Assembly (NCBI GenBank): GCA_964641665.1
Contig: CAZXKO010000095.1
Coordinates: 1-64,000 of the forward strand
Source of the DNA: Gp1-AA133 sp964641665
GTDB lineage: Bacteria > Acidobacteriota > Terriglobia > Terriglobales > Acidobacteriaceae
Reading direction: 5' to 3'
DNA length: 64,000 bases
Position numbers and translations under genes: made by a program. Within the stretch, counting starts at the first letter, position 1. Each line of letters opens with the position of its first letter. Below are positions 35,940 to 44,664 of the stretch, one piece after another. The notes beneath the pieces were generated by a model. The model worked only from the letters and a program-made list of their open reading frames with translations, was not told the origin of the DNA and did no database searches.

Positions 35940-37607
35940 TTGAAGACTCGAAAGAAGGATGCCTCCGGCCCCGCGAGCAATCGCCGCGACTTCCTGCACA
36001 CCGGACTGGCCGGCGGCGCAGCCGCCCTCGTCTATCCCGCTCTGGCTGCTGCGCGCGAGCTGCCAGCGCCTCCCTCCGCACCACCGCCCGTCAAGGACTT
36101 CGAGCTGGACGAGGTCCCCATCGACGTGCTGCAGGACGGCATGAAGTCAGGCCAGCATACTTCGCGCTCCATCACCGAAAAATACTTGCAGCGCATCGCC
36201 GAAATCGACAAGCAAGGGCCGTCCGTCAACAGCATCATCGAACTGAATCCCGACGCGCTCGATATCGCCGACTCGCTCGACCGCGAGCGCAGGGCCAAAG
36301 CCGCCCGCGGCCCGCTCCACGGCATCCCAATCCTGGTCAAAGACAACATCGACACCGCCGACAAGATGATGACCACCGCTGGCTCGCTGGCCCTGGTCGG
36401 CGCTCCCAAACCGCCGAAGGATTCCTTCGTTGTCCAGAAACTCCGCCAGGCCGGCGCCGTGATTCTCGGCAAGACCAACTTAAGCGAGTGGGCCAACATT
36501 CGCTCCGGTCATTCCACCAGCGGATGGAGCGCGCGCGGCGGCCTCACGAAAAATCCCTACGTCCTCGACCGCAATCCCTGCGGCTCCAGTTCCGGCACCG
36601 GCGCAGGCATCTCCGCCAATCTTGCCGCTGCCGGCATCGGCACTGAAACCGACGGCTCCATCGTCTGCCCGTCTTCCGCCAACGGACTCGCGGGCATCAA
36701 GCCAACCGTCGGCCTGGTCAGCCGCACTGGCATCGTCCCCATCTCGCACAGCCAGGACGGCGCTGGTCCCATGTGCCGCACCGTGCGCGATGCCGCCATC
36801 CTCCTCGGCGTCCTCACCGGAATCGATCCCGACGACAGCTACACCGCAGACAGCCAAGGCAAGTCCTTCACCAACTACACCCAGTTTCTCGATCTCAATG
36901 GACTCAAAGGCGCCCGCATTGGCGCGGCCCGAAAATACTTCGGCTTCAACGAAGGTGTGGATGCCATCATGGCGGAGGCGATCGACATCATGAAAAAGCA
37001 GGGCGCGACCATCGTTGACCCCGCCGATATCGACACCTTCGGCAAGTTCGACGACACCGAAGCCATCGTGTTGAATTACGAGTTAAAGGCCGACATCGCG
37101 AAATACCTGGCGCGGCTTGGACCGGCCTGCCCTGTAAAGAACCTGGCGGACCTGATTGATTTCAACAACCGCAACGCGCAAAAAGAAATGCCGTACTTCG
37201 GTCAGGACATTTTTACCAAGTCCCAGGAGAAGGGGCCCCTGACCACCCGTGAGTACGTCGACGCTCTGGAGAAGAACCATCGCCTGACGCGCACCGAGGG
37301 GATCGACGCGGTGATGGACAAGAACAAGCTGGACGCGCTCGTCGCACCCACCGGCAGCCCCGCCTGGCTTACCGATCTTGTAAACGGCGATCACTTCGCA
37401 GGCGGAAGTTCAAACGCGGCGGCAGTCGCCGGCTACCCCAATATCAACGTAAGCGCAGGAATGATGTTCGGCCTACCGGTAGGAATCTCATTCTTCGGAC
37501 GCGCCTGGAGCGAGCCCACGCTGATCAAGCTGGCCTACGCCTTCGAGCAGGCGACCCAAGTCCGCAAACCCCCAAAATTCCTGCCGGCTGTCGACTACTC
37601 CCGTTAG
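35940..37607 (+). CDS. Tat-exported amidase (amidase-signature family)
   Basis: 555 residues from TTG 35940, chosen because CCAGGAGAG lies at the right distance and the frame upstream is not protein-like. The N-terminus carries a twin-arginine motif (SNRRDFLHTGLAGGAAALVY), so it is probably exported folded. The amidase-signature triad is visible: Lys in ILVKDNIDTAD, cis-Ser in GSSSGTGAG and nucleophile Ser in ETDGSIVCPSS. It hydrolyses an unknown amide, possibly glutamyl- or aryl-amide. It is divergent from tRNA-Gly by about 155 bases, and the last domain (about 440-555) is intact. Confidence 0.93.
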   Translation: MKTRKKDASGPASNRRDFLHTGLAGGAAALVYPALAAARELPAPPSAPPPVKDFELDEVPIDVLQDGMKSGQHTSRSITEKYLQRIAEIDKQGPSVNSIIELNPDALDIADSLDRERRAKAARGPLHGIPILVKDNIDTADKMMTTAGSLALVGAPKPPKDSFVVQKLRQAGAVILGKTNLSEWANIRSGHSTSGWSARGGLTKNPYVLDRNPCGSSSGTGAGISANLAAAGIGTETDGSIVCPSSANGLAGIKPTVGLVSRTGIVPISHSQDGAGPMCRTVRDAAILLGVLTGIDPDDSYTADSQGKSFTNYTQFLDLNGLKGARIGAARKYFGFNEGVDAIMAEAIDIMKKQGATIVDPADIDTFGKFDDTEAIVLNYELKADIAKYLARLGPACPVKNLADLIDFNNRNAQKEMPYFGQDIFTKSQEKGPLTTREYVDALEKNHRLTRTEGIDAVMDKNKLDALVAPTGSPAWLTDLVNGDHFAGGSSNAAAVAGYPNINVSAGMMFGLPVGISFFGRAWSEPTLIKLAYAFEQATQVRKPPKFLPAVDYSR

Positions 37608-37749
37608 ACCTGCTTTGAAGTCGGAGGTTCAAGAGATTCTGTCATCCTGAGCGAACTGAGGCGAACGCCGAACGTAGTCGAAGGACCCCGCGTTTCGCGT
37701 GCGATATCACGAGCCCCGACGACTTTTCCACCACTGCAGCATCTAATCC
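37608..37749. repeat. Gap with GTCATCCTGAGC...GTAGTCGAAGG repeat
   Basis: A dispersed word (37641-37690) opening GTCATCCTGAGCGAACTGAG and ending GTAGTCGAAGGACCCC lies between the amidase and the ABC permease. Related pieces occur at 39871-39900, 39984-40030 and inside mutS at 59558-59583. Confidence 0.6.
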
Positions 37750-38862
37750 TCAAGCCCACCGAAACCACCGCAGCGCCAGCACAAACGAAATCCCTCCCCA
37801 CAGCCCCAGCACCAGCAGCCGCCCCGCTTGCGCCCGCAACGGCGTCCCCTCCAGAATCGTCGCCCGCAACGCATCGTTCAGCGCCGTCAGCGGCAGCGCC
37901 TTGATGAACGGCTGCACCACCGCCGGAAACCGCTCATAAGAGAAGAACACCCCTGAGAAAATCCACATCGGCATCATCACCAGGTTGATCAGCCCGCTGA
38001 TGCTCTCAATCTTCTGTGCCCGGCTCGCCGTCAGCAGACCCACACCCCCAAACGTCACTGACCCCAGCGCACCCAGCAACGCAATCGAGAGGTACGACCC
38101 CAGCACCCGCATATGAAAGAAGATCACGCCAAACCCCAGCAGCAGCCCGACCTCGACAACCATCAGCACAATCCGGCTCGACATGATCGCCAGCAGAAAG
38201 TCGCTCCGCCGCATCGGCGTCCCCACAAACCGCTTCAGCAACTTCCTCTGGCGCATATCCACCAGCGAGAACCCGACCCCCCACATCCCGGAGTTCATCA
38301 GGTTCATCCCCAGCAGCCCCGGAATCAGGAAGTCGATGTAGCGCGACCCCGGCTCCGACGAAGCCACCGTCGTCGTCACAATCGAATCCTTGCGCCCCGC
38401 CGCCGCCTGCAAAACGTCGTCCACCTCGGCGTGCGACAACACGCTCTCCGGCCGCGCCGGATCGTAACGGTATTCCAGCCCGCCCTTTCCGTCCGGCAGC
38501 ACCACCATGTCGAACTTGCCCAGCCGCAGGCCCTGCAACGCCGCCGTCTCATCCATCGCCCGCGCGCGAATCGACGAACTCCGCGACGAGCCCTGGATCA
38601 TCGCCAGCACATTCTCCGTGCCCTGCCCCGGCACAATCGCAATCGAAGTCACATCGGCCGGCTTGTTGCGGAAGGCAATCCCCAGCCCCAGCGCCAGCAG
38701 GATCGGAAATACAAACACCCAGAACACGACTTCCGGCTCACGCTTCAACTCCTTCATACGCGCCATGAGCAGGTGCGTGAACCCAGCCCACCGGCCATTC
38801 GGTGGAGGCGCCGCCGCCCGCTGCTTGAACCCCACCGGTGGTGCTTGCTGCGCAACCGTCAT
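37750..38862 (-). CDS. ABC-2-type transporter permease
   Basis: 370 residues from ATG 38862; the frame is open from a TTG at 38877, but the ATG has GGAG nine bases upstream. One N-terminal helix (EVVFWVFVFPILLALGLGIAF) is followed by a periplasmic domain of about 140 residues. Five further helices follow from about residue 175 (LIPGLLGMNLMNSGMWGVGF, LMVVEVGLLLGFGVIFF, LGALGSVTFGGVGLLTA, LVMMPMWIFSGVFFSY and a last C-terminal one). This is the YhfI/NatB-like ABC-2 export layout. The ATPase gene is 34 bases upstream, so the two form one operon. Substrate unknown. Confidence 0.9.
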   Translation of the reverse strand: MTVAQQAPPVGFKQRAAAPPPNGRWAGFTHLLMARMKELKREPEVVFWVFVFPILLALGLGIAFRNKPADVTSIAIVPGQGTENVLAMIQGSSRSSSIRARAMDETAALQGLRLGKFDMVVLPDGKGGLEYRYDPARPESVLSHAEVDDVLQAAAGRKDSIVTTTVASSEPGSRYIDFLIPGLLGMNLMNSGMWGVGFSLVDMRQRKLLKRFVGTPMRRSDFLLAIMSSRIVLMVVEVGLLLGFGVIFFHMRVLGSYLSIALLGALGSVTFGGVGLLTASRAQKIESISGLINLVMMPMWIFSGVFFSYERFPAVVQPFIKALPLTALNDALRATILEGTPLRAQAGRLLVLGLWGGISFVLALRWFRWA

Positions 38863-38896
38863 ACCTGCCGACTCCAATCTCCGGTCGCCACCCGGT

Positions 38897-39829
38897 TCAC
38901 TCCTCGCGCAGATGCCGCCCTGTCAGGCGCACGAACACATCTTCCAGACTCGCCTGCCGGGTGGTAAGGTGCACGAGTTCCTCACCCCGCTTCCCCACTG
39001 CATCCAGCAACGCGGGAATTGTGAGGTGAGGCTCGCGCACGCTGAGCGAAAACAATCCTTCTTCGTCGCGAACCGAGTCCACGCCCGGCAGCGCCTTCCA
39101 CGCGCAAATGGCATTTCCATCCGCATTTCCGCTGACGCTGAATTCCACCACGTGATGCCCGCCCAGCCGCTCGATCAGCTCCGCCGGTGTGCCTTCCGCG
39201 ATGATCACTCCGTGGTCCACGATCGCCAGCCGATCACAGAGCCGCTCCGCTTCGTCCATATAGTGCGTCGTCAGCAACACCGTCCCACCCGCCCGTTGGA
39301 ACGCCCGAATGATGTCCCAAAGTTGCCGCCGGCTCTGCGGGTCCAGCCCGGTCGTTGGCTCATCGAGAAACAAAATCTTCGGATTGCCCGCCAGCGCCGT
39401 CGCCACCGCCAGCCTCTGCCGCTGTCCGCCCGAAAGCTTTCCCACCCACGAGTCGGCCTTTTCCGTCAGCTGCAACTGCTCCAGAACTTCGCCGCTCGAA
39501 CGTGGTTCGCGATAGAAGCTGGCGAACAGTTCAATGGTCTCGCGCACCGTCAGCTTTTCCGAAAGCCGGGTCTCCTGTAATGAGATCCCCAGCTGCTCGC
39601 GCAGATCGCGTTCATGACTTCCCCAATTCTGCCCCAGGATCGTGACCTCGCCGGATGTCGGCGCCAGCAGCCCTTCCAGGATTTCGATGGTGGTGGTCTT
39701 GCCCGCGCCGTTCGGACCGAGCAGTCCGAAACACTCCCCCGCGTCAATGGCGAGGTTCAGCCCGCGGACGGCCTCGACCTTGCCGTCGTAAGTCTTGCGC
39801 AAATCCTTACATTGAATAGCGGTCCCCAC
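38897..39829 (-). CDS. ABC-2-type transporter ATP-binding protein
   Basis: 310 residues from GTG 39829, reading GTAIQCKDLRKTYDGKVEAV. It has Walker A GLLGPNGAGKTTTIEIL, signature LSGGQRQRLAVATALAG, Walker B ILFLDEPTTGLDPQSRR and switch His in VLLTTHYMDEAERLCDR, followed by a C-terminal domain of about 85 residues typical of drug- and antibiotic-exporting ABC-2 ATPases (DrrA/CcmA-like). It is followed after 34 bases by its permease. Confidence 0.93.
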   Translation of the reverse strand: MGTAIQCKDLRKTYDGKVEAVRGLNLAIDAGECFGLLGPNGAGKTTTIEILEGLLAPTSGEVTILGQNWGSHERDLREQLGISLQETRLSEKLTVRETIELFASFYREPRSSGEVLEQLQLTEKADSWVGKLSGGQRQRLAVATALAGNPKILFLDEPTTGLDPQSRRQLWDIIRAFQRAGGTVLLTTHYMDEAERLCDRLAIVDHGVIIAEGTPAELIERLGGHHVVEFSVSGNADGNAICAWKALPGVDSVRDEEGLFSLSVREPHLTIPALLDAVGKRGEELVHLTTRQASLEDVFVRLTGRHLREE

Positions 39830-40136
39830 CCCCGCATTCTAGCGCACGCCCCAGCGTGTAGCGCTGGCGTCCCGCCCTGAGCGCAGTCGAAGGGTCCCGC
39901 CGGCTGTCGCGAGGGCGTCTCGCCCTCGCCCTGGGAGCATAGGAAAATGCGTTATCCAGAATCCATGCAACCAAAATAGAACTGTCATCCCAAGTGCAGT
40001 GAGGCGTCAGCCGAACGAAGTCGAGGGACCTTGTGTTCTTTTCCACCGCCACTGTCCGGCGTTGAATCCCCTCGCACTGCACCATCGCTTGCCTCCCGGA
40101 GCTATAATCCGTCGTCCGCCGGAAGCGAGGATCCGC
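39830..40136. repeat. 307-base gap rich in dispersed repeats
   Basis: Holds GCCCTGAGCGCAGTCGAAGG (39874-39893) within a longer word 39871-39900, a hairpin-like GAGGGCGTCTCGCCCTC (39911-39927), and a GTCATCCCAAGTGCAGTGAG...GAAGTCGAGGGACC word (39984-40030). It must also carry the promoters of the divergent ABC exporter and the VOC gene, but no clear boxes are seen. Confidence 0.6.
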
Positions 40137-41195
40137 TTGAAGAACACTCATCGATCAAACTTGGTGCTGGGCTTGACCGCCCTCGTCGCTGTAGCAATCC
40201 TCGCGGCAGCAGGTTCCGCGGCAAACGATCAAACAGCCGCCCCGGCGCTCGACCCTTCCCTCTACCACCACGTCGCTCAAGTCACCTGGGTCGTCGCCGA
40301 CGTCGATCGCATCGCCGACTACTGGCAGCATCTCGGCATCCACGACACCCATCGCGACGGCGTCGTGAACCTCCCGAACCTCACCTATCAGGGCAAGCCC
40401 GACCCCGCGAGCGTGAAGCAGATCACCGCTCAAGTTGACGCCCTCGAGATCCGCTGGATTCAGCCCGTAAAAGGCGGCAAGTTCTGGCAAGACGCCCTGC
40501 AGAAACGCGGCGACGGCATCCGAGTGCTGAGCTACGAAGCGCGCTCGTCCCAGGAATTCGACGACCAGATCAAATACTTCGCCTCAAAAGGCGTGGGCGT
40601 TCTTGCGGAAAACAGTTGGCAGGGTCACGCCGGAAAAGGCCGCTTCGCTTATCTCGACACCACTGCCCAGGGCGGCGGAAACGCGATTGGCCTGATTGAC
40701 GATCCCGACGCGCGCGCCCACGCCTCCGCCCCCAGTACCGCGAACGACTATCCCGTCAGCAAGATCACCCACTTCGCCTGGGTCGTCAACGACGTGCGCC
40801 AGGTCGACGCCTACTACACCGGCCTCGGCTTCAAGCCCTTTTCCGCCATCGACCACAACATCAGCCTCGACCGCATCTATCGCGGCCAGCCCGGCGTCTA
40901 CGAAATGTGGCTTGGCTGGGACCGCACCGGCGACGCGCCCTTTGAGTGGGTGCAGCAGATCACAGGTCCTGACGTTTACGTCGAATACCAGAAAGCCCAC
41001 GGCGAAGGATTCCATCACTTGGGCGTGAATGTTACCGACATGGACGAGGCCATCCAGCTGATGACCACACGAGGCGCCCCGCCCACGCAGCTAGCAGCCT
41101 GGAAGACCGCGAAAGGCAACAAAGGCCGCGCCGTCTACCTCGACACCGACCCCCACGGCGGCGTAACCCTGGAACTGATCTACAGCCCGCAATAG
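40137..41195 (+). CDS. Secreted protein with two VOC (glyoxalase-like) domains
   Basis: 352 residues from TTG 40137, the only start with a ribosome site (GCGAGG, seven bases) before the signal segment LVLGLTALVAVAILAAAGSA. Two tandem VOC domains follow: one at about 40-190 (HHVAQVTWVVADVDRIADYW, GKGRFAYLDTTAQGGGNAIGL) and one at about 205-350 (ITHFAWVVNDVRQVDAYYTG, GFHHLGVNVTDMDEAIQL, YLDTDPHGGVTLELIY). His/Glu metal ligands seem present in both. Most VOC enzymes are cytoplasmic, so an exported tandem is unusual. The substrate is unknown. Confidence 0.85.
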   Translation: MKNTHRSNLVLGLTALVAVAILAAAGSAANDQTAAPALDPSLYHHVAQVTWVVADVDRIADYWQHLGIHDTHRDGVVNLPNLTYQGKPDPASVKQITAQVDALEIRWIQPVKGGKFWQDALQKRGDGIRVLSYEARSSQEFDDQIKYFASKGVGVLAENSWQGHAGKGRFAYLDTTAQGGGNAIGLIDDPDARAHASAPSTANDYPVSKITHFAWVVNDVRQVDAYYTGLGFKPFSAIDHNISLDRIYRGQPGVYEMWLGWDRTGDAPFEWVQQITGPDVYVEYQKAHGEGFHHLGVNVTDMDEAIQLMTTRGAPPTQLAAWKTAKGNKGRAVYLDTDPHGGVTLELIYSPQ

Positions 41196-41614
41196 CTCCG
41201 ACGCCTCGCTCCGACGCCTCGGCGACTAGACCCTGTCTACCTTGTCATTCCGACGCGCGAGCGCAGCGAGCCAGGAGGAATCTGCTTTTTCCGTCTTTGA
41301 ATTCGGGCTCGCAACTCGACCCGAATTTTTCGCCTGGAGAAGGGCGACTTCAGCATGCGGGAAATGAGGGCTTCGTATCAGGGCGCGCCTTCAGGCGCGC
41401 CGTTCAAGCGCAAGAAAAAACGGCTTCAGCCGCGGTTGCGAACTCTTCCCCACCGCCGCGGTCCAGATCGAGTGGCAAGCAGTCCAAGGCTCAGAAACCG
41501 GAAAACTCTCCGATCGGAAGCTGGCTCCCACTCTTTTGTCATTCCGACGCGCGAGCGCAGCGGGCCAGGGAGATTCTGCTTTTCCCCAGCCGTCCCGGAA
41601 CGCAGCCCCTCACC
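41196..41614. repeat. 419-base gap with two 43-nt repeat copies and palindromic mini-hairpins
   Basis: Copies B (41244-41286) and C (41538-41580) of the 43-base element stand in the same orientation 294 bases apart. Between them GGCGCGCC-TTCA-GGCGCGCC (41382-41401) and CGGCTTCAGCCG (41421-41432) form hairpins with TTCA-type loops. No gene is recognised. Confidence 0.7.
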
Positions 41615-43006
41615 TCAGTCGTAGTACTCCAGCCCCAGGTGCGTGATCAGTTCCTCCCCGCGCAGATGCCGCAGCGTGTTCTTCAACTTCATCATCTGGA
41701 TGAACAGATCGTGCTCCGGATAGAGTCCCGGCGCCGTCATCGGAGATTTGAAGTAAAAGCTCAACCACTCCTGGATTCCGATTCCTTTCAACTCCCCCGT
41801 ACGCTGCGCCAGATCCAGGAACAAAACCAGGTCCAGCACGATGGGCGCCGCCAGGATCGAATCACGGCACAGAAAATCGATCTTGATCTGCATCGGATAG
41901 CCGAGCCACCCGAAGATGTCGATGTTGTCCCAACCTTCTTTATTATCACCACGCGGAGGATAATAGTTAATGCGAACCTTGTGCGTGAAGTTGCCGTAGA
42001 GCTCGGGGTACAGTTCCGGCTGCAGAATGTGCTCCAGCACCGAGAGTTTCGACTCTTCCTTGGTCTTGAACGATCCCGGATCCTCGAGCACCTCCCCGTC
42101 GCGGTTACCCAGGATGTTGGTCGAGAACCATCCCGCCAGACCGAGCATGCGCGCCTTGAAACCGGGCGCAAGAATGGTCTTGATCAAGGTCTGGCCCGTC
42201 TTGAAGTCTTTTCCGCAGATGGGCGACTCGTGCTCGCGCGAAAGCTCGTGCATTGCCGGGATGTCGACCGTCAGGTTAGGCGCGCCGTTGGCGAAGGGCA
42301 CACTTTCCATGAGCGAAGCGTACGCGTAGATCATTGAGGGCGCGATGGACTCGTCGTTCTGGGCGAGCGCTTTCTCAAACGACTTCACTGACTGGTGCGC
42401 GGCAGTTGGCTGAATGAATGTTTCCGTCGAGCCGCACCAGATCGTGATCAAGCGCGTTGCCCCAGAAGACTTCCGGAACTCGCGGATGTCCTCGCGCACC
42501 TGCTCCGCAAGGTCCATCTTGTTCTTGCCTTTCTTCACGTTAGGCCCTTCGATCTTTTTCACATAGTTGTGGTCGAAGACCGCCGTGCGCGGCTGGATCG
42601 ACGACAAAAACGGCTTGATCTGTTCGAGCAGGTAGCGATCGAGCACCCCCGCGTTGGTGGCCGAGTCGAACATGTTGTCTTCAAAGATGTCCCAGCCCGT
42701 GAAGACCAGGTCGTCCAGGCCCGCAAGTGGAACGAATTCTTTGATTTTGGGGGAGCGGCCCTCGGTGCGCTTGCCCAGGCGGACGGTGCCCATCTGGGTG
42801 AGCGAGCCAATGGGCTTCGCAATCCCCTTGCGCACAGCTTCGACGCCGGCGACGAACGTGGTGGCGACGGCCCCCATGCCGGGGATCATCACGCCCAGCT
42901 TGCCTTTAGCAGGTTCAAGGTCGCCGTAGGCGGCCTTCTTCGAGGACTTCGATTCTTTCACTTCCACGCGAGCGTGCGTTTTCACAGACTTCGGGCGTTT
43001 CGCCAT
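41615..43006 (-). CDS. ino1: myo-Inositol-1-phosphate synthase
   Basis: 463 residues from ATG 43006 (AAGGAAG upstream). It converts glucose-6-phosphate to 1L-myo-inositol-1-phosphate using NAD. Landmarks are the Rossmann start GKLGVMIPGMGAVATTFVAG, the WCGSTETF block, the PICGKDFKTGQT active-site segment with catalytic Lys, the GLAGWFSTNILGNRDGEVL block and IDFLCRDSILAAPIVLDLV. The first 35 residues are a Lys/Ser-rich extension not needed by the family. It points to inositol-containing lipids or solutes in this organism. Confidence 0.94.
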   Translation of the reverse strand: MAKRPKSVKTHARVEVKESKSSKKAAYGDLEPAKGKLGVMIPGMGAVATTFVAGVEAVRKGIAKPIGSLTQMGTVRLGKRTEGRSPKIKEFVPLAGLDDLVFTGWDIFEDNMFDSATNAGVLDRYLLEQIKPFLSSIQPRTAVFDHNYVKKIEGPNVKKGKNKMDLAEQVREDIREFRKSSGATRLITIWCGSTETFIQPTAAHQSVKSFEKALAQNDESIAPSMIYAYASLMESVPFANGAPNLTVDIPAMHELSREHESPICGKDFKTGQTLIKTILAPGFKARMLGLAGWFSTNILGNRDGEVLEDPGSFKTKEESKLSVLEHILQPELYPELYGNFTHKVRINYYPPRGDNKEGWDNIDIFGWLGYPMQIKIDFLCRDSILAAPIVLDLVLFLDLAQRTGELKGIGIQEWLSFYFKSPMTAPGLYPEHDLFIQMMKLKNTLRHLRGEELITHLGLEYYD

Positions 43007-43156
43007 GGGTCAGGCTTCCTTGTCAGGTCTGGGATCAGTTAGGCAAACGGATATGTTCGCGTATTGGGCTGCTGTTTGGCAACCCACGGAGCCTGAGCGG
43101 GCGTAGGCAGGGCCTGATCCGCGTATTCCGGTCAGTGAAGTGCGCCGGCCGAGCTC

Positions 43157-43174
43157 GCGGACAGGAGTGTCCGC
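43157..43174. repeat. GCGGACA-GGAG-TGTCCGC hairpin repeat, copy 1
   Basis: Perfect 7-bp inverted repeat with a GGAG loop, followed by GCCACACT. The same hairpin followed by ACCACACT recurs at 51613-51630. It lies just past the stop of the small membrane protein. Confidence 0.65.
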
Positions 43175-43181
43175 GCCACAC

Positions 43182-43322
43182 TTACCGGGCCAGGCTCACC
43201 AACATGACGACGATGATCAGCCCAGCCAGCGTAAGACTCGCGATCAAGCTGAACGCTCCCTGGAGCGGGTGCAGGTGAAAGTAGTGGTCGTCGCGATGCT
43301 TGACGTTCATCAGAGGCCGCAT
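43182..43322 (-). CDS. Small single-pass membrane protein (46 aa)
   Basis: A short frame missed by length cut-offs: ATG 43322 preceded by CCAGGAGGATCGCC, an excellent ribosome binding site six bases away. The N-terminal part (MRPLMNVKHRDDHYFHLHPL) is soluble and His/Asp-rich, followed by one membrane helix (SLIASLTLAGLIIVVMLVSL) and a terminal Arg. Function unknown. The gene stands between ino1 and another short membrane-protein frame on the same strand. Confidence 0.7.
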   Translation of the reverse strand: MRPLMNVKHRDDHYFHLHPLQGAFSLIASLTLAGLIIVVMLVSLAR

Positions 43323-43488
43323 GGCGATCCTCCTGGGGAAGAATTCTCTCGGTCCGTCAACTTAATTAGACACCCATCCTCAACCGCTGGGAAGTGACAC
43401 CCCTCACATCGCTGGAGGGTCGAGGCCGGCCACGCGCGTTTTGTAGAAAAGCGGCCCGCCGCGTCTGAGCTGGGGCGAGCGCCGGCCG

Positions 43489-43659
43489 CTACTTTCTCAT
43501 CAAATACCACGCAGAGCCGGTGACGATACCCGCGATCAGGACCGTCACGATGAACTCGGCGAGCCCCGCACCAAGCACCGCCACGCCATAGGCACGCCCT
43601 TCTTGTGTTTGTCGCAAGGCTCTTACTAACAGAAAGCCTTGCCACATTATGCCGAGCAC
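43489..43659 (-). CDS. Small two-helix membrane protein (about 56 aa)
   Basis: GTG 43659 or ATG 43647 opens a frame reading VLGIMWQGFLLVRALRQTQE, then GRAYGVAVLGAGLAEFIVTV and LIAGIVTGSAWYLMRK, ending TAG 43489. This is a plausible helical hairpin with a charged cytoplasmic loop. Neither start has a strong Shine-Dalgarno sequence, and the upstream stop (TGA) limits the frame, so it is only moderately supported. Its position 166 bases upstream of the 46-residue membrane protein on the same strand suggests a pair. A different longer frame over the same bases (43310-43711) is not protein-like. Confidence 0.45.
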   Translation of the reverse strand: MLGIMWQGFLLVRALRQTQEGRAYGVAVLGAGLAEFIVTVLIAGIVTGSAWYLMRK

Positions 43660-43727
43660 AAAACAAACTACAGTTGCCCGCCCAACTGTCCGCCAATACG
43701 ATATGACTCACCTCGTCGGGTCTAATC

Positions 43728-44180
43728 TCATTTGTCCAGGTCCACCGTCTTCACTGGCAAATCCCAATGCGCGTCCAGGATCGCAAAACGGCGTTGTTCT
43801 TCCTTCCGGTACAGATCCTGGTCGGGAAACAGTTGCTTCTTGAGCGCGTCTTCATCGAAGGCTTCGTTGGCGACTGTCGCATTTTTGAAGACGATGGTGA
43901 CCCGGTAGTCCCAGCGGCCGTCTTCGGTGGTGTGGTAGCGGGGTTGGTCCATCCAGACTTTCAACATGCGTCCCATCTCGACTTGTTTCTTCAACAGCGG
44001 GTAATGATTCTTTTTGAAGAGCTTGAGAAATTCCTCCGCGTTTCCCCAGTGCGTCTTGTAGTAGTACTCAACCACGAAAGGGTTGTCGGAAGAAGCGGTT
44101 GCAGATTGCGCCGGAGCGAGCACGGGGGTGGCGACCGCTGCCAAGACGAAGACCGCGAGGGCACGCGCGATAGGGTTCAC
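43728..44180 (-). CDS. Exported conserved hypothetical protein
   Basis: 150 residues from GTG 44180, selected because AGGAGA lies six bases upstream; the longer frame to 44486 has no support. Signal peptide IARALAVFVLAAVATPVLAP ends near AQSATAS. The mature domain (FVVEYYYKTHWGNAEEFLKL, HYPLLKKQVEMGRMLKVWMD, WDYRVTIVFKN) looks like a small ferredoxin-fold (NIPSNAP/dimeric alpha-beta barrel-like) protein. This is inference from pattern only. Periplasmic or secreted; function unknown. Confidence 0.75.
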   Translation of the reverse strand: MNPIARALAVFVLAAVATPVLAPAQSATASSDNPFVVEYYYKTHWGNAEEFLKLFKKNHYPLLKKQVEMGRMLKVWMDQPRYHTTEDGRWDYRVTIVFKNATVANEAFDEDALKKQLFPDQDLYRKEEQRRFAILDAHWDLPVKTVDLDK

Positions 44181-44664
44181 AGATTTCTCCTGGTGGTGGA
44201 ATGCATTGCTTGTACACGAACTGGTTTGGAGGGTCAAAGTCGACGGAGGAGAGCAGGGGGGATGAGCGACGAGGGACAGGCGTGATCCAGACGGCGAGCG
44301 TGAATGCGTTCCCAAAATGAATAGCTCCGAGATATCACAGTCGCGTTTAAACGCGGTTTGCGAGCCTCCGGGAGCCCGGACGAGGGGGAAACCATCACCT
44401 CGACCGCCGCAGCCCCGCAGACATAAACGGCGATTAACGGGCATTCCAGGCGTTGATCTAACCGTGAGTTTTGGCCCGTAATCCATGCCCGACGAACTTT
44501 CAATGACTTAGCTAGTAGTGAATCACAATGAGACAGTTGTGCCGTCCGGGTGGCAGTGACGGCGACCATGCGATTGCTGTCTGACCGGGACCAGGCATTG
44601 CGGCCTATGCCCCAACACTTCACGCCGGGTACGATGAGAAGCAATTCTTCTGTGGAGGGTCTCG
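44181..44664. other. 484-base gap, no gene seen
   Basis: Between the divergent exported protein and the SnoaL-like gene. Only a 14-base palindrome CGCGTTTAAACGCG (44343-44356) stands out. Promoters for both neighbours must lie here, but I cannot assign boxes. No repeat family copy is visible. Confidence 0.5.

Noticed and set aside
43310..43711. 133-codon minus frame
   Set aside because: Cys/Arg-rich composition and no motif. Overlaps the better-supported small membrane proteins.
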